Assembly (NCBI GenBank): GCA_918807975.1
Contig: OU964932.1
Span: forward strand, 2,170,001 to 2,234,000
Source of the DNA: Aplidium turbinatum
Taxonomy: Eukaryota > Chordata > Ascidiacea > Aplousobranchia > Polyclinidae
DNA: 64,000 bases
Reading direction: 5' to 3'
In this document: positions 51,901 through 56,155 of the stretch, in pieces
How the letters are laid out: each line of letters begins with the position of its first letter
Numbering within the stretch: the stretch's first letter is position 1
Notes under the pieces: generated by a model
The model's input: only the letters and a program-made list of their open reading frames with translations
What the model was told of the DNA's origin: nothing
Database searches by the model: none
Translations under genes and position numbers: made by a program

Positions 51901-52306
51901 TAAGAATGAAATTGTTGATAATGCTTAATGGAAAAATTCAATTTTAAAATTCGCTGTTCATTGAATTTGATTAAGGCATACTGCCTTGCAATCACTGAAA
52001 ATATGCCACTTTTTCACCTTTGCCACTTTATACCTGGTGTAACGTAACTTTGAATATTCCAGAATTAATAGATTTTTTCACGTCGACAGATTCCATGAAA
52101 TCCTCCCACTGATTTTTCTTTCGATACTTCGGTGCTGACGTCACACCGTTACTTCCGACCGGAGTTTTCAAAGGATGCAAAAGTTTTGTTGAATTTTTTC
52201 TTTCCAGTTTGGATGGAACCAGCAAGATTTCTTCATTTTGATTTTTGATATTCATCGTCGCTGAATTTCGAAGACGCGGGCAACTTTCTGCTGTTATATA
52301 TCCCAT
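3621..52306 (-). CDS. TRPA1-like: TRPA-type ankyrin cation channel with a kringle-FN2-trefoil-ShKT ectodomain (25 exons)
   Basis: Predicted plasma-membrane, tetrameric, non-selective cation channel of the TRPA family, whose known members sense irritants, temperature or mechanical input. Exons, high to low coordinate: 52306-52034, 51210-51036, 46684-46587, 41340-41191, 41037-40823, 39904-39723, 39445-39313, 38361-38178, 37766-37659, 36503-36323, 34906-34740, 34383-34170, 33958-33843, 32104-31871, 31345-31102, 29885-29649, 26191-26027, 25262-24999, 24773-24547, 23278-23081, 22709-22509, 21713-21525, 17286-17189, 14461-14311, 3962-3621. Phases match at all 24 junctions and the sum is 4,746 bases (1,581 aa plus stop). 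Layout by residue: N-terminus 1-115; about 16 ankyrin repeats to 695; pre-S1 linker to 838; S1 about 840-861; ectodomain 862-1170; S2-S5 1171-1320; pore 1329-1345; S6 1365-1385; post-S6 helix 1386-1417; tail to 1581. Vertebrate TRPA1 is about 1,120 residues; the excess is mostly the ectodomain insert and the tail. Subfamily (TRPA1 versus basal TRPA) is not settled. Confidence 0.9.
4167..5307. mobile_element. hAT-like element without recognisable transposase
   Basis: Terminal inverted repeats: CAGTGGCGTA at the left, and the complement of the right end reads CAGTGGCGTAAC. Flanking 8-mers are CTGGTGGG and CTGGAGAG (six of eight match), a degraded target duplication. Lies in the last intron of the channel gene. 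Confidence 0.55.
5367..5805 (+). mobile_element. Jockey-type LINE, 5' half of an interrupted copy
   Basis: Encodes the RT blocks with PVVAVPKPKKPSGDPKSYHP (the usual K-P-x-K-x-x-x-x-x-x-S-Y-R-P-I-S-L block), then GFRHGGST and VFVDLTAACDIVWH. The frame shifts once before the GFRHGGST block. It stops abruptly at TCGAAGCAGACT (5794-5805). The sequence that should follow resumes at 12,852 after the same 12 bases. Confidence 0.85.
6225..6490 (+). repeat. 5' LTR of the Ty3/gypsy-type element
   Basis: Starts TGTTGTGTATCG and ends AATACAACA, i.e. TG...CA termini. By eye it differs from the 3' copy at about one position. Confidence 0.9.
10799..11064 (+). repeat. 3' LTR of the Ty3/gypsy-type element
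   Basis: Same length and termini as the 5' copy, preceded by a purine-rich tract (AGAAGGGAGG) and followed by the GAAAC duplication. Confidence 0.9.
11641..11830 (-). mobile_element. SINE-like insert in the RTE LINE
   Basis: 190 bases flanked by the 7-bp duplication CTTTTGC (11634-11640 and 11831-11837). It has a (GA)n tract at one end and a hairpin with arms GGCAGCACC and GGTGCTGCC. It interrupts the RT frame between the WTQK and MEDGLSG blocks. Confidence 0.6.
12852..13541 (+). mobile_element. Jockey-type LINE, 3' half of the interrupted copy
   Basis: Resumes with the duplicated TCGAAGCAGACT and the RT sequence that follows it in the copy at 0.2-1.6 kb. An open stretch from 13,005 to 13,451 carries KKLSTRVALLRRLEG, AEYCAPVWCRSSHTHQIDTA and TPTDYLPIIASIQSSELRRK, all Jockey C-terminal features. 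A deletion removes the part just after the catalytic region. It ends at about 13,541, short of the 3' end of the first copy. Confidence 0.85.
13542..14310. other. Intron sequence, no feature
   Basis: Part of the last channel intron. The minus-strand open frame 13,937-14,248 has no recognisable domain and lies just past the exon 24 donor; it is probably chance. Confidence 0.5.
14311..14461 (-). CDS. TRPA exon 24: proximal C-terminal tail
   Basis: Acceptor ACGTTATTGCAG, donor GTAAGT, phase 2 to 0. VPNFLRKQFVRKSETVRPNK corresponds to the TRPA1 segment LPLWFLRKVDQKSTIVYPNK just after the post-S6 helix, so the family match and the phase agree. It is basic and presumably cytosolic. Confidence 0.85.
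15191..15912. mobile_element. Tigger/pogo-like element nested in the hAT element
   Basis: Inverted ends: GGTCGTCCCCGCTTATTAAG at the left and the complement of the right end CAGTAGTCCCCGCTTATTAAG-like sequence. It is bounded by TA dinucleotides, as in Tc1/mariner-superfamily insertions. A related end fragment is at about 35,740-35,815. Confidence 0.6.
15350..15850 (-). mobile_element. Jockey-type LINE 3' fragment nested in the Tigger-like element
   Basis: The minus-strand frame contains WARLNRLRTGVGF and the CGAEEQTADHIINDC block of the Jockey C-terminus. A (TCG)n-like run at about 15,340-15,355 may be its 3' tail. Frame changes show that it is degraded. Confidence 0.65.
17189..17286 (-). 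CDS. TRPA exon 23: post-S6 helix
   Basis: Acceptor TATGACGTTTCAG. VGLAVGDIIEVKENATLERL followed by KMQVELALE is nearly the TRPA1 consensus after S6. A TGA follows the frame at once, but an AG/GTGACG donor precedes it, and use of that donor (phase 2) joins a matching tail exon. The 4.2-kb intron before it is occupied by the satellite-bearing element. Confidence 0.92.
18301..18476 (+). repeat. 15-bp satellite, left inverted block
   Basis: About 11 units of a 15-16-base repeat related to CGACAGTTTATCGAA. The orientation is opposite to the large block at 18.76-20.22 kb. Units here are more variable (GTTCATCGAA, AATCGAA) than in the right block. Confidence 0.9.
18490..18755 (+). repeat. Telomere-like TTAGGG/TTAGGGG degenerate array
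   Basis: About 265 bases of degenerate GGGTTA, GGGGTTA and GTGGTTA units, with a stretch of perfect TTAGGG near 18,570-18,598. It is an interstitial telomere-like array placed exactly between the two inverted satellite blocks. Confidence 0.9.
18756..20225 (-). repeat. 15-bp satellite, main block (about 96 units)
   Basis: Tandem GTCGTTCGATAAACT with interspersed 16-base units that have an extra T (GTCGTTTCGATAAACT). A marker pair of variant units (GATAAATT, then GATTAACT) recurs at 18771, 19074 and 19501, so larger segments of about 300 and 430 bases have been re-duplicated. Long open frames on the minus strand across this block arise only because 15 is a multiple of 3. Confidence 0.95.
21525..21713 (-). 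CDS. TRPA exon 22: pore helix, filter and S6
   Basis: Acceptor GGGTGACAG, donor GTAAGT, phase 0 to 0, 63 residues. The pore helix and filter read ILKTTVMMVGEIDFGGTFF; the filter acidic residue, Asp in human TRPA1 (MMLGDINY), is Glu here. S6 is FLIFTIFIIIMMIIIMNLL. The exon ends exactly inside the MNLL-VGLAVGD block, so its partner exon is recognisable at 17.2 kb. Confidence 0.95.
22155..22430 (+). mobile_element. tRNA-derived SINE (family 2)
   Basis: Head GCCCCAATGGCTCAGTTGG (A box), a decayed B box near 22,222 (CTAGTTCGGCTCTC), then a body with GAGCAACGCATTTCAAAGAT and a tail with CTCGGTGACCG. Other copies are at 27.0-27.2 and 44.55-44.76 kb; tail-like pieces are at 2.8 and 30.1 kb. Confidence 0.65.
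22509..22709 (-). CDS. TRPA exon 21: S4 to S5
   Basis: Acceptor TTGTTCTTCAG, donor GTGAGA, phase 0 to 0, 67 residues. NWQWQCGVMALFLTWMDLLL matches the strongly conserved TRPA S4 (W-Q-W-x-C-G, then W-M-x-x-L-L-Y). S4-S5 and S5 follow (YVVMFNDVFKTFVKF, then FLLFILSFAFTFHTLL). Confidence 0.95.
23081..23278 (-). CDS. TRPA exon 20: S2-S3 linker and S3
   Basis: Acceptor CATATTTTAG (an alternative AG nine bases inward keeps the frame), donor GTACAA, phase 0 to 0. It encodes LLQIWNYQWEAFQP and the hydrophobic S3 stretch FFLEGSLFALCILLTF, then a charged loop ahead of S4. Confidence 0.85.
23395..24180 (+). mobile_element. Jockey-type LINE C-terminal fragment
   Basis: An open frame from 23,474 contains KIDTIDELTRIITGCLLPTP and LPVLSDIAPGRLRKENYV, typical of the ORF2 C-terminus. 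The segment at about 23,880-24,020 encodes VKLNRLQTGMSRFNSNMF and a CACGSDFQTAYHILYAC zinc-like motif with an internal stop. It lies in the intron between exons 19 and 20. Confidence 0.75.
24547..24773 (-). CDS. TRPA exon 19: acidic stalk and S2
   Basis: Acceptor GTTTCTATAG, donor GTAACC, phase 1 to 0. It starts with an uninterrupted run of glutamates (AVEEEEEEEEGEHEF), then about 40 extracellular residues with two cysteines (SGCYYV, GAGCLY), then S2 (NPIRFTLFVVSGVNLFFL). Joining exon 15 straight to exon 19 would also stay in frame. Confidence 0.85.
24843..24955 (+). repeat. Short tandem repeat (about 25-base unit)
   Basis: About four imperfect copies of a unit containing AATAAAGATAATAATATTGCA, in the intron before exon 18. 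Confidence 0.8.
24999..25262 (-). CDS. TRPA exon 18: trefoil plus ShKT modules
   Basis: Acceptor TTCTTTAACAG, donor GTAGGT, phase 1 to 1, 88 codons. The trefoil domain has all six cysteines, with EPCGSPGT, CEARGCCFVV and SRWCFKKL in the canonical order. An ShKT domain follows, with six cysteines from DPCQD through GMCL to KCSKTCGFC. One sequon (NES) lies in the ShKT part. Trefoils bind mucin-type glycans; ShK-type folds can block or tune ion channels, so an ShKT domain tethered to a channel is notable. Confidence 0.87.
26027..26191 (-). CDS. TRPA exon 17: fibronectin type II module
   Basis: Acceptor CGTTTTTGCAG, donor GTCAGA, phase 1 to 1, 55 codons. All four FN2 cysteines are present: GMTCHFPFKLGG, then ECLLD, KWCSITYDYDKD and GKCC. 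There is one N-glycosylation sequon (NIS). FN2 modules bind collagen/gelatin or glycans in other proteins. It joins exon 18 without a linker (CCRETTLCDV). Confidence 0.85.
26930..27215 (-). mobile_element. tRNA-derived SINE (family 2), minus strand
   Basis: The complement starts CGCCCCATTAGCTCAGTAGC, has a B-box-like GGTTCAACTC, then GAGCAACGCATTCCAATGAC and ATTCAGTGGCAC, all shared with the 22.16-kb copy. The tail limit is approximate. Confidence 0.6.
27884..28000 (-). other. Signal-peptide-like coding remnant, first of two copies
   Basis: The minus strand reads FFFFIVCHTVVAQSITQALA followed by QSLNSAKSCAEHH without a stop. A second copy, interrupted in the middle, is at 59.32-59.99 kb. The hydrophobic start could be a signal peptide or a membrane segment. 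It sits in the intron between channel exons 16 and 17 but its phases (1 in, 2 out) do not fit splicing there. Confidence 0.35.
28345..28437 (+). repeat. Tandem repeat, about 32-base unit
   Basis: Three imperfect units of a GACCACCTAAnTCC / TTGGTACCCG type in the intron between exons 16 and 17. Confidence 0.75.
29649..29885 (-). CDS. TRPA exon 16: kringle module
   Basis: Acceptor TTACCCCACAG, phase 1 to 1, 79 residues. Kringle signatures: ACYS at the start, GTEYRGYASTTKSGRKCLMW, NYCRNPEN and QPWCY, each spaced as in kringles. Five of the six kringle cysteines are visible; one of the last two is replaced or shifted (HQIQCA). The upstream junction with exon 15 reads NYTKPKACYS. The donor is the weakest in the gene (A then GTGTGC). 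Kringles usually bind extracellular proteins or lysine-type ligands; the ligand here is unknown. Confidence 0.78.
30085..30165 (+). repeat. SINE family 2 tail fragment
   Basis: GTCAAGTCTCGGTGACCGGG and the following bases match the tail of the 22.16-kb SINE. No tRNA-like head is seen. Confidence 0.45.
31102..31345 (-). CDS. TRPA exon 15: S1 helix and start of the extracellular loop
   Basis: Acceptor TTGTCGTAG, donor GTAAGA, phase 0 to 1. ERLLQHPVVTGLLQYKWDKY matches the TRPA hallmark L-x-H-P-V-x-x-x-L-x-x-K-W. S1 follows (SSLIFLLLFVALLNFYLLVI), then about 35 extracellular residues ending in an N-glycosylation sequon (NYT). Its phase-1 end is the insertion point of the ectodomain modules. Confidence 0.92.
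31871..32104 (-). CDS. TRPA exon 14: pre-S1 region
   Basis: Acceptor TTTCTTTCCAG, donor GTGAGG, phase 0 to 0, 78 residues. It starts VTLDYEFLDDMYTVIEWC (TRPA1 has a similar beta strand, YIEYNFKYL) and ends HNHPLHLM, which joins exon 15 to give the stretch before S1. Confidence 0.88.
32921..33530 (+). mobile_element. Tc1/mariner-type element, degraded
   Basis: About 30-base inverted ends: CAGGGTGATCCAGAAAAACC at the left, and the complement of the right end is CAGGGTGCGGCAGAAAAACC. A TA flanks each side (32919-32920, 33531-33532). Inside, the frame at 33,086-33,346 and shifted frames encode an N-terminal helix-turn-helix-like piece (FKLNRNDPDPNRKSVMLWVK). At 610 bases, most of the transposase is missing. 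It lies in the intron between exons 13 and 14. Confidence 0.75.
33843..33958 (-). CDS. TRPA exon 13: pre-S1 linker
   Basis: Acceptor TTCTGCTAG, donor GTGTCT, phase 1 to 0, 38 codons. The product GTPVRKLITKMPDMAELAFS followed by RC aligns with the TRPA1 pre-S1 segment that has the pattern P-I-x-E-M-I-x-x-L-P and a later D-x-C. In vertebrate TRPA1 this region holds electrophile-reactive cysteines. Here the residue after P-D is M rather than C, while the cysteine of SRC is kept. Confidence 0.85.
34170..34383 (-). CDS. TRPA exon 12: last two ankyrin repeats
   Basis: Acceptor CTCCTGCCAG, donor GTTTGG (weak), phase 0 to 1. It encodes TTPLHQACMNGHLHVVKLLL and GRNPLDCAIDNDNRECVQTI, ending in a W-containing helix (HDNWKSAMRNA). 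This matches the final ankyrin repeat and exit helix of TRPA1. Confidence 0.88.
34740..34906 (-). CDS. TRPA exon 11: ankyrin repeats 13-14
   Basis: Acceptor CACCACTGCAG, donor GTGGGT, phase 1 to 0. It contains GHTKSIQVLLNHGASVE and QWTALDCACAKGRESAVTVL. Confidence 0.88.
35316..35368 (+). repeat. Short tandem repeat
   Basis: Four copies of a 10-13-base unit of the type GCTAATTTACnCTAATT. Confidence 0.7.
35738..35818 (+). repeat. Tigger-like end fragment
   Basis: AGTCCCGCTTATTATGGCC and GGGACTGGACGATTTTGGGC match the left end of the 15,191 element; no right end is seen nearby. Confidence 0.5.
36323..36503 (-). CDS. TRPA exon 10: ankyrin repeats 12-13
   Basis: Acceptor ATCGACAG, donor GTGATG, phase 0 to 1. 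Repeats read EATPVHVASMYGQHHALKEL and ANTALHLAATEG, the latter completed by exon 11 (GHTKSIQVLLNHGASVE). Confidence 0.9.
37050..37240 (-). mobile_element. tRNA-derived SINE (family 3)
   Basis: The complement has a head starting near 37,240 with a B box in GGGTTCGAATCT (about 37,166-37,177). The body includes a stretch shared with the 43.15-43.31-kb copy (TTCAGTCAnnGAGTTGAT and TTACAGAAGAAAA in plus-strand view). Confidence 0.6.
37659..37766 (-). CDS. TRPA exon 9: ankyrin repeats 10-11
   Basis: Acceptor CTTGCTCAG, donor GTTTGT, phase 0 to 0, 36 residues. It includes ANSVLHIAAKIGHVPIIK and joins exon 10 as KILVDHGARID. Confidence 0.88.
38178..38361 (-). CDS. TRPA exon 8: ankyrin repeats 9-10
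   Basis: Acceptor TCTTCGTAG, donor GTAAGC, phase 2 to 0. It contains NLTPLLVASKNGNLETISWL and DKTCLMLAVEVKKIHAVE. The exon is masked in simple ORF listings because no long frame extends past its splice sites. Confidence 0.9.
38936..39203 (-). mobile_element. Solo 3' end of the RTE-type LINE
   Basis: A strongly 5'-truncated copy with the same ATCATCATTAA-type 3' terminus as the 5.8-kb element. It encodes the RTE C-terminus (MKYFGHMISNNSIQRQLLEG, then RDRPPRIWTNDIEDWSG). It lies in the intron between channel exons 7 and 8. Confidence 0.8.
39313..39445 (-). CDS. TRPA exon 7: ankyrin repeats 7-8
   Basis: Acceptor TTGTGCAG, donor GTAAGT, phase 1 to 2. It continues as GHIDIARILVNHGAKVN and then repeat 8, LATPLLLAAQYNYFNIVELL. 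The intron after it contains a solo 3' end of the RTE-type LINE. Confidence 0.9.
39723..39904 (-). CDS. TRPA exon 6: ankyrin repeats 6-7
   Basis: Acceptor GTCTTTAG, donor GTATGA, phase 2 to 1. It encodes KNTCLHVSVEKGHRDMVLEL and the start of the next repeat (NNTSLHIAASQG), which exon 7 completes across the split glycine codon. Confidence 0.9.
40823..41037 (-). CDS. TRPA exon 5: ankyrin repeats 4-5
   Basis: Acceptor TTCATTCCAG, donor GTAAGA, phase 0 to 2. Two consecutive repeats are visible: GMTALHMAATHGYVDIVRML and LMTSLHFACSEGNIEIMRMI. Confidence 0.92.
41191..41340 (-). CDS. TRPA exon 4: ankyrin repeats 2-3
   Basis: Acceptor TATTTGCAG, donor GTAAAA, phase 0 to 0, 50 residues. It finishes repeat 2 (VISLLASSGAHVN) and carries repeat 3 (GQTPLHAASIKGNTEAISQL). 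Confidence 0.9.
41517..42029. mobile_element. hAT-type MITE
   Basis: Ends CAGTTGATGTACGC and, as complement, CAGAGATGTACGTC. Exact 8-bp duplication CATTTAGG (41509-41516 and 42030-42037). The interior is rich in GCGTCAGCGTAA-type subrepeats in both orientations, giving it a foldback character. Confidence 0.8.
42788..42880. repeat. Hairpin-forming inverted repeat
   Basis: Arms AGAGAATTACGCTGTACCA and TGGTACAGCGTAATACATTCTCT around about 50 bases; no target duplication identified. Confidence 0.55.
43150..43311 (-). mobile_element. tRNA-derived SINE (family 3), cut by a hAT element
   Basis: Matches the 37.05-37.24-kb SINE over its body and B-box region (GGTAGGAATCGAACACACG in plus view). The tRNA-like head stops where the hAT element begins at 43,312. 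Confidence 0.55.
43312..44359. mobile_element. hAT-type element, degraded
   Basis: Left end CAGTGGTTATCGCCACC; the complement of the right end reads TAGTGGTTCTCATTTT. Flanking 8-mers CTCTAGCC and CTCTAGTC differ at one base. A cluster of AGTTTCGCA repeats lies at 43,474-43,530. No transposase frame is recognisable. Confidence 0.65.
44550..44765 (-). mobile_element. tRNA-derived SINE (family 2), diverged
   Basis: The complement shares GAGCAATGCATTTTAAGAAC and AAGTGGCACTTAGTGGATAG with the copies at 22.2 and 27.1 kb; the tRNA-like head (CAGCTCAGTTGGATCATCGC) is decayed. Confidence 0.55.
44770..46580. other. Intron sequence, no feature
   Basis: Part of the 5.2-kb intron between exons 3 and 4. 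AT-rich, with no transposon end, domain or repeat that I can support. Confidence 0.5.
46587..46684 (-). CDS. TRPA exon 3: second ankyrin repeat
   Basis: Acceptor TTTTATCAG and donor GTGAGT. It encodes RATPLHFAARYKPKKK, a form typical of the second repeat in invertebrate TRPA1-type channels, where a lysine-rich helix precedes a loop. It runs phase 1 to phase 0 and continues into exon 4. The introns on both sides (4.4 and 5.2 kb) are packed with hAT-type elements. Confidence 0.9.
46925..47504. mobile_element. MITE with TCTAAT-rich interior
   Basis: Inverted ends AGACTTGGACAACT and, complement of the right, GGACTTGGACAACC. The 7-mer CCTGACG flanks both sides (46918-46924 and 47505-47511). The interior has repeated TCTAATTCTAAT-like stretches. 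Superfamily unclear; hAT is likely from the duplication length. Confidence 0.6.
47898..49097. mobile_element. hAT-type element with transposase remnant, nested
   Basis: Ends CAGTGGTTCTCAACCT and, as complement, TAGTGTTTCCCAACCT. Flanks AGCTAAAT and AGCTGAAT differ at one base. The minus-strand frame at 48,273-48,503 (LRMNEALKQLDFKGKGLDW) resembles the C-terminal part of ZBED-type hAT transposases; the rest is degraded. Confidence 0.7.
49276..49955. mobile_element. Long-arm MITE, possibly Harbinger-type, nested
   Basis: Imperfect inverted arms of about 150 bases start with CACTGGTCTACA at both ends and share AATTTTGGGGTnCTGAATCC. TAA flanks both sides, which fits the 3-bp duplication of PIF/Harbinger elements. 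Confidence 0.6.
51036..51210 (-). CDS. TRPA exon 2: first ankyrin repeat
   Basis: The acceptor is a strong pyrimidine tract ending TTCCAG. The product contains GVTPLHLAARHNHYDVCKLF, a clear ankyrin repeat, followed by DCGA. The donor is GTACGT, phase 1. The split codon joins exon 3 to give DCGANLDSRGEGRATPLHFA, continuing straight into the second repeat. Confidence 0.9.
51480..51562 (+). repeat. Tandem duplication, about 38-base unit
   Basis: Two near-identical units containing CCACCCCTTGCATTCC and GCCGAGGGCCCACAAC, in the intron between exons 1 and 2. Confidence 0.8.
52034..52306 (-). CDS. TRPA exon 1: start codon and cytosolic N-terminus
   Basis: The ATG at 52,306 is the first after an in-frame TGA seven codons upstream. 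It encodes 91 residues without a recognisable domain: polar, lysine-rich, no signal peptide, as expected for a cytosolic TRPA N-terminus. It ends in phase 0 at a GTATAA donor. A second in-frame ATG 17 codons in is a possible alternative start. Identity as exon 1 rests on the phase match with exon 2 and the lack of other candidates. Confidence 0.75.
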
Positions 52307-52946
52307 TGATACGTCACAGAATAAATGTCATCTTTTATGACGTCATCACTAGTTTAATCCTTCCGTGTCTTATTCGTTATTAATAAGAAATGTTTTGTGA
52401 CCCCTACAACTTTTGCCTGGAACATACAAACAATAGTTCAATACCTTTCGTTCTAATAACTTAATATTTTCACTGAATGCGACACGACCAGTAGTAGTCG
52501 CCCTTGCACAAATCAGTGAAAAACGCTGTTCGAAACAAACTTTTTTGGATCAAACAAAATTTGCTGAAGAAATTGTAATTCAAACAAAGTCAACACAAAT
52601 AATTTTGAGTCGAAACGAAATGAATTATTTTGAATTACAGAATATAAAAAATGAGGCCTGCAAACGTGTGAAAAGCTCAATCAGTTGAGCCAGGGATTCA
52701 CAAAACTACGAGATGCAACAAGTGCAGGTAAAAATGCTGCCAGATATTTTTAGAATTTTTAGAAAAATTTATTTAAAGTAATGATCGCCCAAGGCTTGTT
52801 CATTTAAACCTAACCTGAAATTTAAAGTTGTACCAAATTGAGTTGGATCAATCTGTAGTTGTGTTACTTTGCAAAAAGAGTGTGAAATTATGTAAGTTAC
52901 AAAACAATACTTAAATAAAACTTAAAGGCTTAAAAATGTATTACTA

Positions 52947-53323
52947 AACCATAGAGAAATAAAACAGAGTAACCTTAGCGGGCTTAACATACTTTATTAC
53001 ACACAAAAAATATAACATAATTAAAATAAACTCAAACGTTTTCGACACGTACGTGTGTCCTCATCAGGATTTAAATTTGAAATATACTGTACATAAATGA
53101 AAAATCGTAAGATAAATTTGACTTTCCACTGTAACTTCAAATTTAAGTTAAATTTATCTTACGATTTTTCAGTTTATGTATATTGCAGATTTAATTCCTG
53201 ATGAGGACACACGTACGTGTCGAAAACGTTTGAGTTTATGTTAATTAGGCTATGTTACATTTTTTGTGTGTAATGAAGTATGTTAAACCCGCTAAGGTTA
53301 CTCTGTTTTATTTCTCTATGGTT
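52947..53323. repeat. Long palindromic (foldback) element
   Basis: Two arms of about 170 bases (for example ACACGTACGTGTGTCCTCAT against ATGAGGACACACGTACGTGT) around a short AT-rich loop near 53,130. It lies about 640 bases upstream of the channel start codon. No target duplication could be fixed. Confidence 0.85.
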
Positions 53324-53329
53324 CAACAA

Positions 53330-54650
53330 AGCAAACTCTGACTCTCTACCACAGCTTCATACCAGAGACATTTCTCAGTGGTATTAGCATTTAGCAACTG
53401 TTTCTTCATGTGTTTGCGTGGGCTTATCTTCTTCCGATTGTTTGGTTGTTGATGCTGTCCCTGGAAATATCTCTTCAAGATATTGTATTACAAGATTTTA
53501 TATTTTGCTTTAGCAGTTACTTTTTCAAATTCTGAACTAATCCAAATAAGTTTTAGGCTACAGCTCACTAAAGCAAACTTTGACACGGTCATGGGTTGGT
53601 GGTACTAGGGTATGTCTTCTCAACTTTTCCTGTCGGTCGGTCACTATTGCCTGAATATTTACGATATTATACCTTTTTTAGATTTGCAATGAACTCTCTC
53701 CATTATTCTGATTTCGTAAATGTACAACTGATTCTGTGGCTTCAATAAACCCGATGCAGTTTTAATGCAAAATTTGAAATTAATAATGGATGCTCATGAC
53801 GAGGAACGTTGGGAATAGAAAAAAGGAAAACCATTAAACTGTCATTTTCAATCAAGGGTCGTCGTGCAGAAATAAAACCTGGTAAAGTAAACGGATCTTT
53901 CGGTCCCACACTCTCAACAATCAACTTCAACGTGCCGCATGAGGGTTGTAATGAACATGGTTCTGGTAATCAATTGGTCAATTTCCACTTATTTTTTCGG
54001 AACGCAACTTCAAAACTTATAAATAATCAGCATCACCTTGAAACGCAGCATTAAATGTTTTCAATAACAACTTAGTCACGATGGGAGCTAATTTCCACAA
54101 CAGCTCATCGCTTATTGCAGCTTCACCAGTTGACAAGGTTGCCCATAGCTACGAAGCATGGCAATGTCTCCGAGCTGCAGTAGAATATGTTGATTAGATG
54201 TCGCTTAATGTCGTATCGATCAGAGAATTTCACTGGCGCAAGGTTTCCTTGTGACGTTTGCATCTGTTTGCTTGTTGTCTCGTCCATGTCCCCAAAATAA
54301 CGACATCAGGTGTCAATCAAAGTGACGACTTCCCACCTCCTTCTTCACTTCGATTCGTATTCATTATGTGACGTATAAACAGAACATGACGTCATTTGCC
54401 ATCTAAAGGAGGTGAAGTTAACAACAAGCATTGTGACGTCGACGTTCGAAGGCTATGACGTAACTGCTTTGTATCTTGTCATAAAGCAGCAATAAAGTTA
54501 CAAAACAACGTAAAATTTAAAAACAAACTTTGCATAAACACAAAAACAAATTCTACATAAACAAGGCATTTGCAGTGAGAAACGTTACAACATTGAAGAG
54601 ATGACTGCATTAGTTGAAAAAGTAGCATCATCAATTCAGAAGTTGTTTCG
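53330..54650. other. Intergenic sequence, no supported feature
   Basis: Short open frames on both strands show no domain. The stretch is upstream of the channel gene and could hold 5' UTR or promoter sequence, but no motif supports that. Confidence 0.4.
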
Positions 54651-54687
54651 ATGCCAAAACATGATTGTTGTTGCGTGGGGACAAACA

Positions 54688-54782
54688 TGCTCGTTGGAAG
54701 CAGTGACGCAGCATGGGTGTTGGAAGCAGTGACGCGGCATCGTTGGAAGCTCGTTGGAAGCAGTGACGCGGCATCACCCGTG
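54688..54782 (+). repeat. Tandem GTTGGAAGCAGTGACGCGGCAT repeat
   Basis: Three to four units of a 22-33-base repeat sharing TTGGAAGCAGTGACGC. Confidence 0.8.
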
Positions 54783-55159
54783 ATTGCAGGAAATGCGCCC
54801 CTTTCCCAGTTTAAATCACCACTCCTTCAAACGTACATTAGCTGGGACGAAAGGTTTTTTCAATGTGAACGTAAAATACCAATTGCCAAGGAAATTACTG
54901 CAGACACAAAATGATACTGATGAACGTCTTCAACAGGAGGTCTTGCTGTAGGTATATGTAGGCTACTGCAGTTCATAGTCTGCACCTGTAAATTGTTTTA
55001 AACTCACTTCCAGTATATAAGTTTATTTTTATAAACAATTAAAAGGTTTATTCATTGAGCTTTTGCAGACGCAAAACCAGAAGTTATATCTTGAAGAGAT
55101 ATTTCCAAGGACAGCATCAACAACCAAACAATCAGAAGAAGATGAGCCCATGCAAACAC

Positions 55160-56155
55160 ATGAAGAAACAGTTGCTAAATGCCAATACCCAATCTCATCA
55201 ACTGGAAAAACACTGCTTTTCACAGGCGTGGATTTAAGGGGGCCAGGGGATCCGGCCCTCCGAAATTTTGTAAAGAATTGTTGAAATTGTATGTTTTCGC
55301 ATCAAATGGTTTGGTATGCTTCTAAACAGCTGATGTTAGTCCCACGGTAGACTAAACTTATCCAGGGAGGAGGGTTGTTATTATTATGGTTGAAACTATC
55401 CATCGATTAGACTCCGGTTATTTTCTTTCATACAACTTCAAATACATTTCAATAGCAACATTTGTTCGAGCTGACTCTGCTGAAACCAACGCTGAACCAA
55501 ATGACGTCAGTTGAAACAATCTGAAACCTTGAATGGCTGTTTTATAGTTTTTAGTCTTTCAATCAATTGCCGTATATGCATGCAAACATACAAATATCTA
55601 AATGGTCATGGACACTGCATACAGGGTTTTAAACCAGATTTCAAGTTTACTTTGCATGCTTAGCAACTTTTATTCAAGAAAAATTTATTTTTTAAACATT
55701 CACAATTGACGAAAATGGCTGTTTTATTTGATTTTCAAATATTCTGCTCCCTCGAAAAAAACTCCTAGATCCGCGCCTGGCTTTACAATATACTCACTTT
55801 TCCTGCATACCTTGGCGTAACACTGGATAGGTCCCTATAGCATAAAAAACACACCTATTAAAACTTGCGAAACAATTAGCTGCTTGCAGCGACCTTTTGT
55901 AACAGCTCGAAACTCAAACTGGGGAGCAGACTGGAATGCCCCCACCCAACTGGAAAGCTTTTGCCAAGGAAAGCCCGGGTGCAGCTGAATCGCCTGCAAA
56001 CTGGCGTCAAGTTGTTTTGCTTCAATAGGCTATACACAAATGGAGGATGGCACCATCCGCGATCTGTGAGTGCAGCAAGGGGGAAAAATACACAGACCAC
56101 ACCATCTCCAACTGTGCTATCTAGGCTATCATGCGCCAAATAATATGCGAATTTA
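55160..56155 (+). mobile_element. Jockey-type LINE fragment split by a hAT-type MITE
   Basis: Before the MITE a short frame reads YPISSTGKTLLFT. After it YLGVTLDRSL follows from about 55,810, the order seen in Jockey-like ORF2. The frame from 55,961 has RKARVQLNRLQTGVKLF. The intervening part is deleted or frame-shifted. Confidence 0.6.
55223..55779. mobile_element. hAT-type MITE in the LINE fragment
   Basis: Ends CAGGCGTGGATTTA and, as complement, CAGGCGCGGATCTAG. Flanks GCTTTTCA and GCTTTACA differ at one base. Related in its ends to the MITE at 56,983-57,253. Confidence 0.7.
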
